A stretch of DNA of 9,339 nt. Source: an uncultured Geobacteraceae bacterium (GTDB lineage Bacteria > Desulfobacterota > Desulfuromonadia > Geobacterales > Pseudopelobacteraceae). The notes below the pieces were generated by a model. It searched no databases, was not told the origin of the DNA, and saw only the letters and a list, made by a program, of their open reading frames with translations. Location: assembly GCA_903879825.1 (NCBI GenBank), contig CAIRND010000659.1:1-9339 (forward strand). The letters are read 5' to 3'. Made by a program: the position numbers and the translations under genes. This document shows, in pieces, positions 5,525-9,339 of the stretch. Positions within the stretch are counted from its first letter, which is position 1. Each line of letters opens with the position of its first letter.

Positions 5525-5787
5525 ATAACGTATCCTATGGTTTCATCAATTCCAGTCCTTAAACCCATAACATAAAAAGTGCCTCACACTACCCTGTCAA
5601 TAACGGGCTGTCAACGCAACAAATCGAGTAGATGAATTATCTTATTCAAATGTATATATGCTTTTAAATACTACGTCGTGCAAAGCCAATATCGCGGTAA
5701 TCTGCCCGGCACTGCCTTCCCATTTTGAGACACGGCTGAACGGATGGAACAAAGGTGGAATCATGAGCGAGGGGGGACAAAAGATGA
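5525..5787. other. Non-coding stretch, nothing recognised
   Basis: Short open frames exist on both strands (for example 5658-5858 plus and 5642-5833 minus), but they overlap one another, run into the hairpin at 5788-5839 and match nothing I know. No RNA gene or promoter is evident. An AT-rich patch lies at about 5635-5670. Confidence 0.5.
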
Positions 5788-5839
5788 GGGAAGATGCAGC
5801 GTGTATCCTGTTCGAACCGGATACGCGCTGCATCTTCCC
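5788..5839. terminator. Long 21-bp hairpin, possible terminator of the minus-strand gene
   Basis: Left arm 5788-5808 and right arm 5819-5839 pair over 21 positions with only one G-T wobble. The 10-base loop TGTTCGAACC can itself pair further. It lies 31 bases past the stop of the 5871-7319 gene. On the minus strand it is followed by TCATCTTTTG, a poor U-tract, so it may be a terminator, an mRNA 3'-end stabiliser or a repeat. Confidence 0.6.
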
Positions 5840-5870
5840 GCTGTATCAATACGGATAATCTAAGGGGTGG

Positions 5871-7319
5871 TTACTGCCACGTCAGCACAAAGGCCCGCAG
5901 CTTCTTATTCTTCTCGTCGCGGTAATAGACCGCGTTGATGTTTGCTGCCACTTTGCCGCGCTGTATTTCATAGCCTTCTTTTTTCTCCGTCGTATCGATG
6001 CTGAAGGACGGATTAGTAGTGACCTGATGAAGAGCGCGGTTCAGAAACGGCTCCGATAACCCTCCACGCCAGCCGCGATCTATGACCTGAATGGCCTTTA
6101 TTTTCTGCGCTTCCCGCAACACCTTGAACTCAGTAACCTGACCCTTGTAGAGCTCCCAGCCGGGATTGGTTTCGGCGTATTTTTTATCGATACCAGCGGC
6201 GGGGATAAAGCGAGGCAGCTCCGTCAACCGGGCAGCGGTGGGAGCGGCTGTAGGCGCAGCTGCAGGAGGTGGCGGCTGAATCTGTTCACGTTTTTTTGAA
6301 ATATCAGTCAGCACCGCCTTGTCATTTGCCTGTTCCTGTTTCGTGGCGGTTACGGCCGGGATGGCAGCTGCAACGGGAGGCGCGGGAGCCGGTTCAGTTG
6401 CGGGAACGGCGGGAACGATAGGTTGTGGTGCGGCCGGCTTCACAACAGCCACTGGTGCGGGTTTGGCTGCGGCCTTGGCCTGCGTGGGGGTGCTTTTTTG
6501 TTGTTGCAGATAGGTGATGACAATGACAGCGATAATAACCGGCGCCAGCCACAACAAGAAAGTGCCTCTTTTGGAACGGGGAACTGGTGGTGCCTCTATG
6601 ATGTCGTCAACATCTATATTCCACTCACGCGTGACTGCAGACGGGGCCTGATCAAGCGCTATTGGCTCCGGAGTAGTGCTGACCGCACTGTCAAAGGAAG
6701 TATTGAACTCGGAATACACCGCCAGGCGCTGTCGTGGGGCATAGGTGATGCCCTGATCCTCTAAAGACGGTTCGGGGGCGACCGGAGGAACAACGGGGAA
6801 CTGCAATCTTCTGTCAACCTGCCGTGGGATAACCGCTTCGGGAGTCGACGGGGGATCAAGCAGAGCTGTTGATTCAGCGTTGCTTACCGGCTGCTGACTG
6901 AAGTCATTTGCTGCAATTGATTCTGGTGGAGCTGTTGCGATAGTTTTTTTAGTTTTCCCCAGAAGTGTGGCCAGGAGCAGGTGCAGTTCGCTTAAAAACT
7001 GGCTGTCTTCTGCTGAAGTGTCAAGCCAGCCCTGATACAGTTTCACCGTGCCGCCATTTATCTGGCTTTGTGGAGCCAGCAGCACGAAGCGTGAACGTTT
7101 GCGCCCCAACTGCTTTTTCAGGTGCATCAGTAATATATCAGCAGAAAGCCCTGATAAATGCGTCTGAACAAAGACGACATCCGGCTTTTCGATGGCGATT
7201 TCTTCGCCGCCCTTTTCAAGATTATTAACAACACGGAGACGAACGTTCCTGTCTTCAGTAAGCCGCCCGAAAATTTTTCTCAGTCGCGCAACATCAGTGA
7301 TTAATAATAGATTACTCAC
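5871..7319 (-). CDS. Single-pass membrane protein with pseudo-receiver N-terminus, function unknown
   Basis: I do not recognise a named family. The 482-residue product has a CheY-like fold pattern at residues 1 to about 125 (LLLITDVARLRKIF, KPDVVFVQTHLSG, RFVLLAPQSQ). The usual phospho-acceptor Asp position is Gln52 and the N-terminal acidic pair is reduced, so it is unlikely to be phosphorylated. A low-complexity linker follows (about 126-250). One transmembrane helix at 253-271 is preceded by basic RSKR (248-251). Next come an Ala/Pro-rich linker (280-365) and a compact C-terminal domain (about 366-482, with GWELYKGQ, DRGWRGGLSE and AFVLTWQ). Basic residues before the helix predict a cytoplasmic receiver part and a periplasmic C-terminus. 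The GTG at 7319 is chosen because AAGGAG lies six bases upstream; a GTG 20 codons earlier falls within the -35 region of the promoter. The gene is divergent from leuB. Confidence 0.85.
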   Translation of the reverse strand: MSNLLLITDVARLRKIFGRLTEDRNVRLRVVNNLEKGGEEIAIEKPDVVFVQTHLSGLSADILLMHLKKQLGRKRSRFVLLAPQSQINGGTVKLYQGWLDTSAEDSQFLSELHLLLATLLGKTKKTIATAPPESIAANDFSQQPVSNAESTALLDPPSTPEAVIPRQVDRRLQFPVVPPVAPEPSLEDQGITYAPRQRLAVYSEFNTSFDSAVSTTPEPIALDQAPSAVTREWNIDVDDIIEAPPVPRSKRGTFLLWLAPVIIAVIVITYLQQQKSTPTQAKAAAKPAPVAVVKPAAPQPIVPAVPATEPAPAPPVAAAIPAVTATKQEQANDKAVLTDISKKREQIQPPPPAAAPTAAPTAARLTELPRFIPAAGIDKKYAETNPGWELYKGQVTEFKVLREAQKIKAIQVIDRGWRGGLSEPFLNRALHQVTTNPSFSIDTTEKKEGYEIQRGKVAANINAVYYRDEKNKKLRAFVLTWQ

Positions 7320-7347
7320 AAAGAACTCCTTCACCGGAAAATGAGCG

Positions 7348-7376
7348 ATTGTACGGGATGGAAGTACAATTATCAA
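7348..7376 (-). promoter_or_regulatory. Promoter of the pseudo-receiver membrane protein gene
   Basis: On the minus strand TTGATA (7371-7376), a 17-base spacer and TACAAT (7348-7353) form a good sigma-70-like promoter. It sits 28 bases upstream of the GTG at 7319, leaving a short leader that holds AAGGAG. This placement also argues against the earlier GTG at 7379. Confidence 0.75.
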
Positions 7377-7397
7377 CACTTAAGCGGTGCTTTTAGT

Positions 7398-7434
7398 TTG
7401 ACAAAACGGTGCCGTGAAAATTATTATCACGGCA
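7398..7434 (+). promoter_or_regulatory. leuB promoter with overlapping 8-bp dyad
   Basis: TTGACA at 7398-7403, an 18-base spacer and TATTAT at 7422-7427 make a near-consensus promoter. An inverted repeat, TGCCGTGA (7410-7417) and TCACGGCA (7427-7434) with a 9-base spacer, spans the -10 box. A protein bound there would block polymerase, so this is a candidate operator. It has no T-run and is not a terminator. Confidence 0.7.
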
Positions 7435-7466
7435 TATGGATTCAGATGTGAACTTTGGGGGGAATT

Positions 7467-8555
7467 ATGGGCAAAATGTACAACATAGCGGTTCTGGCTG
7501 GCGATGGTATTGGACCTGAAGTAATGGCCGAAGCGCTTAATGTGCTTGATGCGGTAGAGAAAAAATTTGATGTTACCATTACGCGTACCGTTGCCAATGT
7601 CGGCGGTGCCGGTATTGACAACGAAGGCAAGGCGCTTCCGCAAACGACGATCGATATTTGCAAAGCCGCAGACGCCATATTGTTCGGCTCTGTTGGTGGT
7701 CCAAAATGGGAAACTCTGCCGCCTGATGAACAGCCGGAGCGTGGGGCACTGTTGCCGCTCCGTAAGATATTTGGCCTGTACGCAAATCTGCGTCCTGCCA
7801 TCATCTTTCCATCATTGACGGGTGCCTCATCACTTAAAGAAGAGGTGATCGGTGGTGGCTTCAATATTCTTGTCATCCGTGAACTGACCGGTGGCATCTA
7901 TTTTTCCCAGCCAAAAGGCATTGAAGGGGTAGGTCGGGAGCGGGTTGGTGTTGATACCATGCGCTATAGCGTCCCGGAAATTGAACGTATTACCCACGTT
8001 GCCTTTCAGGCCGCCAGAAAACGCGACAAAAAAGTCTGTTCCATCGACAAGGCCAATGTCCTTTCAACATCAGTTCTGTGGCGCGAAGTTGTTATTGGCA
8101 TCGCAAAAGAATATCCGGATGTGGAATTGACCCACATGTATGTGGATAATGCTGCCATGCAGCTCGTTAAATGGCCGAAACAATTCGATGTAATTCTCTG
8201 TGAAAATATGTTTGGCGACATTCTTTCTGATGAAGCCGCCATGCTGACCGGTTCGCTCGGAATGCTGCCGTCCGCTTCGCTGGCAGAGGGCACTTTCGGT
8301 ATGTACGAGCCTTCCGGCGGTTCGGCCCCGGATATCGCCGGGCAGGGGATTGCGAATCCAATCGCCCAGATCCTTTCAGCCGCGATGATGCTCAAGTTTT
8401 CCTTCGGTATGCTTGATGCCGCCGATGCCATTGACAATGCTGTCGCCACAGTGCTTGATCAGGGCTATCGCACAGCTGATATCTATCAGAAGCTGGCTGG
8501 CGAAAAGCTGGTCAATACAAAGGAAATGGGTGCGGCGATAATCGCCAATCTGTAA
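7467..8555 (+). CDS. leuB: 3-isopropylmalate dehydrogenase
   Basis: Catalyses NAD-dependent oxidative decarboxylation of 3-isopropylmalate in leucine synthesis, in the cytoplasm. The 362-residue length is normal. Diagnostic segments are GDGIGPEV (12-19), LLPLRK..GLYANLRP (95-110, substrate arginines 99 and 109), RELTGGIYF (138-146, Arg138 and Tyr145), DKANVL (194-199, Lys195), YVDNAAMQLV (225-234, Asp227), FGDILSDEAAML (249-260, metal aspartates 251 and 255) and EPSGGSAPDIAGQGIANP (281-298). RELTGGIYF separates it from isocitrate dehydrogenases. The ATG at 7467 lies four bases after a G-rich ribosome binding site (7457-7462); a second ATG at 7476 is possible. asd follows 38 bases after the stop on the same strand, so the two are probably cotranscribed. 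Confidence 0.97.
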   Translation: MGKMYNIAVLAGDGIGPEVMAEALNVLDAVEKKFDVTITRTVANVGGAGIDNEGKALPQTTIDICKAADAILFGSVGGPKWETLPPDEQPERGALLPLRKIFGLYANLRPAIIFPSLTGASSLKEEVIGGGFNILVIRELTGGIYFSQPKGIEGVGRERVGVDTMRYSVPEIERITHVAFQAARKRDKKVCSIDKANVLSTSVLWREVVIGIAKEYPDVELTHMYVDNAAMQLVKWPKQFDVILCENMFGDILSDEAAMLTGSLGMLPSASLAEGTFGMYEPSGGSAPDIAGQGIANPIAQILSAAMMLKFSFGMLDAADAIDNAVATVLDQGYRTADIYQKLAGEKLVNTKEMGAAIIANL

Positions 8556-8593
8556 GATCTTCTAAAACCAATGAGACAGAAAAGGATATTATT

Positions 8594-9339
8594 ATGAAAG
8601 TTGGAATCGTCGGATGGCGCGGTATGGTTGGTTCGGTACTGATGCAGCGGATGCAGGAGGAAAATGATTTCGCTCTCGGTTTTGAACCGGTATTTTTCAC
8701 AACTTCTCAAGCCGGTCAACCGGCACCGATGAACGCGGGTGTCCTGAAGGATGCCTCGGACATTGCTGAGCTTAAAAAACTTGATGTAATCCTTACCTGC
8801 CAAGGGGGCGATTACACCAAATCGGTTCATCCTGAACTACGCAAACAGGGGTGGAACGGCTACTGGATCGATGCGGCCAGCACCCTGCGTATGGAGGACA
8901 ATGCGGTCATTATTCTCGACCCGGTCAACCGTGATGTTATTGATGCGGCATTGGCCAAAGGGGAGAAGGATTTCATTGGCGGCAACTGTACGGTCAGTCT
9001 GATGCTGATGGCGTTAGGTGGTCTGTTCCGTGCCGGAGTCGTTGAATGGATCAGCTCCATGACCTACCAGGCGGCAAGCGGTGCCGGTGCGCCCAATATG
9101 CGTGAGCTGCTGTCACAGATGGGAGCTCTCAACGGTGTTGTCGCTGAAGAGCTGAAAAATCCGGGGTCGGCAATTCTGGAAATTGACAAGAAGGTCACTG
9201 CCGCTCTTCGTGATGGTACCCTGCCAACCAAAGAATTCGGTTTCCCGCTGGCTGGAAATGTACTCCCCTGGATTGACCGCGAAGTAGAGGATGGTCAGAG
9301 TCGCGAAGAGTTGAAAGGTTTCCAGGAAACAAACAAGAT
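8594..9339 (+). CDS. asd: Aspartate-semialdehyde dehydrogenase (3' end outside window)
   Basis: Converts aspartyl phosphate to aspartate semialdehyde with NADPH, the shared step toward lysine/diaminopimelate, threonine and methionine. 248 residues are visible and the frame is still open at the window end; the full protein should be about 370 residues. The N-terminal nucleotide-binding loop is GIVGWRGMVGSVL (4-16). The catalytic cysteine is Cys132 in GGNCTVSLMLMALGG. The segments WIDAASTLRM (91-100) and MTYQAASGAGAPNMREL match the E. coli-type (gram-negative) Asd branch. The window ends within GFQETNK, which lies ahead of the conserved substrate-binding residues. The ATG at 8594 has AAGGA about eight bases upstream. 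It sits 38 bases downstream of leuB with no visible terminator or promoter between. Confidence 0.97.
   Translation, partial: MKVGIVGWRGMVGSVLMQRMQEENDFALGFEPVFFTTSQAGQPAPMNAGVLKDASDIAELKKLDVILTCQGGDYTKSVHPELRKQGWNGYWIDAASTLRMEDNAVIILDPVNRDVIDAALAKGEKDFIGGNCTVSLMLMALGGLFRAGVVEWISSMTYQAASGAGAPNMRELLSQMGALNGVVAEELKNPGSAILEIDKKVTAALRDGTLPTKEFGFPLAGNVLPWIDREVEDGQSREELKGFQETNK

Noticed and set aside
5642..5858. Overlapping 60-66 residue frames on both strands
   Set aside because: Mutually antisense, no ribosome binding site, and largely made from the long hairpin.
7320..7379. Upstream GTG start adding 20 residues to the membrane protein
   Set aside because: The extension spans the TTGATA-17-TACAAT promoter, and the inner GTG has a strong AAGGAG.

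Overview
The window looks like a chromosomal segment of a Desulfuromonadia/Geobacterales-type deltaproteobacterium of moderate GC. This rests on the style of the Pst proteins, on the leuB-asd pairing and on the large receiver-like/Ala-Pro-rich membrane protein. It is an inference from family resemblance, not from a database search. Conserved housekeeping blocks lie at both ends, and a repeat-rich accessory stretch lies between them.

Left block (1-2661, + strand): the 3' part of pstA, then pstB and phoU. These are tightly spaced, each internal gene has a good ribosome binding site, and the block ends at a strong rho-independent terminator. Together they encode the inner-membrane permease, the ATPase and the signalling brake of the high-affinity phosphate uptake system.

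Middle block (about 2700-5850, genes on the - strand): a vapBC toxin-antitoxin pair; a dead dinD-like gene, recognised by reading through an in-frame stop and abruptly truncated next to vapBC; a HIT-family gene whose reading frame has absorbed a tandem palindromic repeat; a gene-free stretch with a 22-bp palindrome, a perfect 64-bp palindrome and two exact 30-bp tandem repeats; a second toxin-antitoxin pair (Gp49/RelE-like toxin followed by an HTH antitoxin); and another gene-free stretch with a repeated 10-mer, a terminator and a long hairpin. The two addiction modules, the decayed gene and the dense palindromes mark this as an insertion and recombination hot spot.

Right block (5871-9339): a - strand gene for a single-pass membrane protein with an N-terminal pseudo-receiver domain and an unassigned C-terminal domain. 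It is divergent from leuB (3-isopropylmalate dehydrogenase), which is followed 38 bases later by asd (aspartate-semialdehyde dehydrogenase, cut off by the window end). Both divergent genes have convincing sigma-70-like promoters, and an 8-bp dyad overlaps the leuB promoter. leuB and asd act in leucine and in aspartate-family amino acid synthesis respectively.

No complete new system such as a defence island or CRISPR is visible. The items most worth a second look are the 64-bp palindrome with its repeats, the palindromic element inside the HIT gene, the dinD remnant, and the pseudo-receiver membrane protein.
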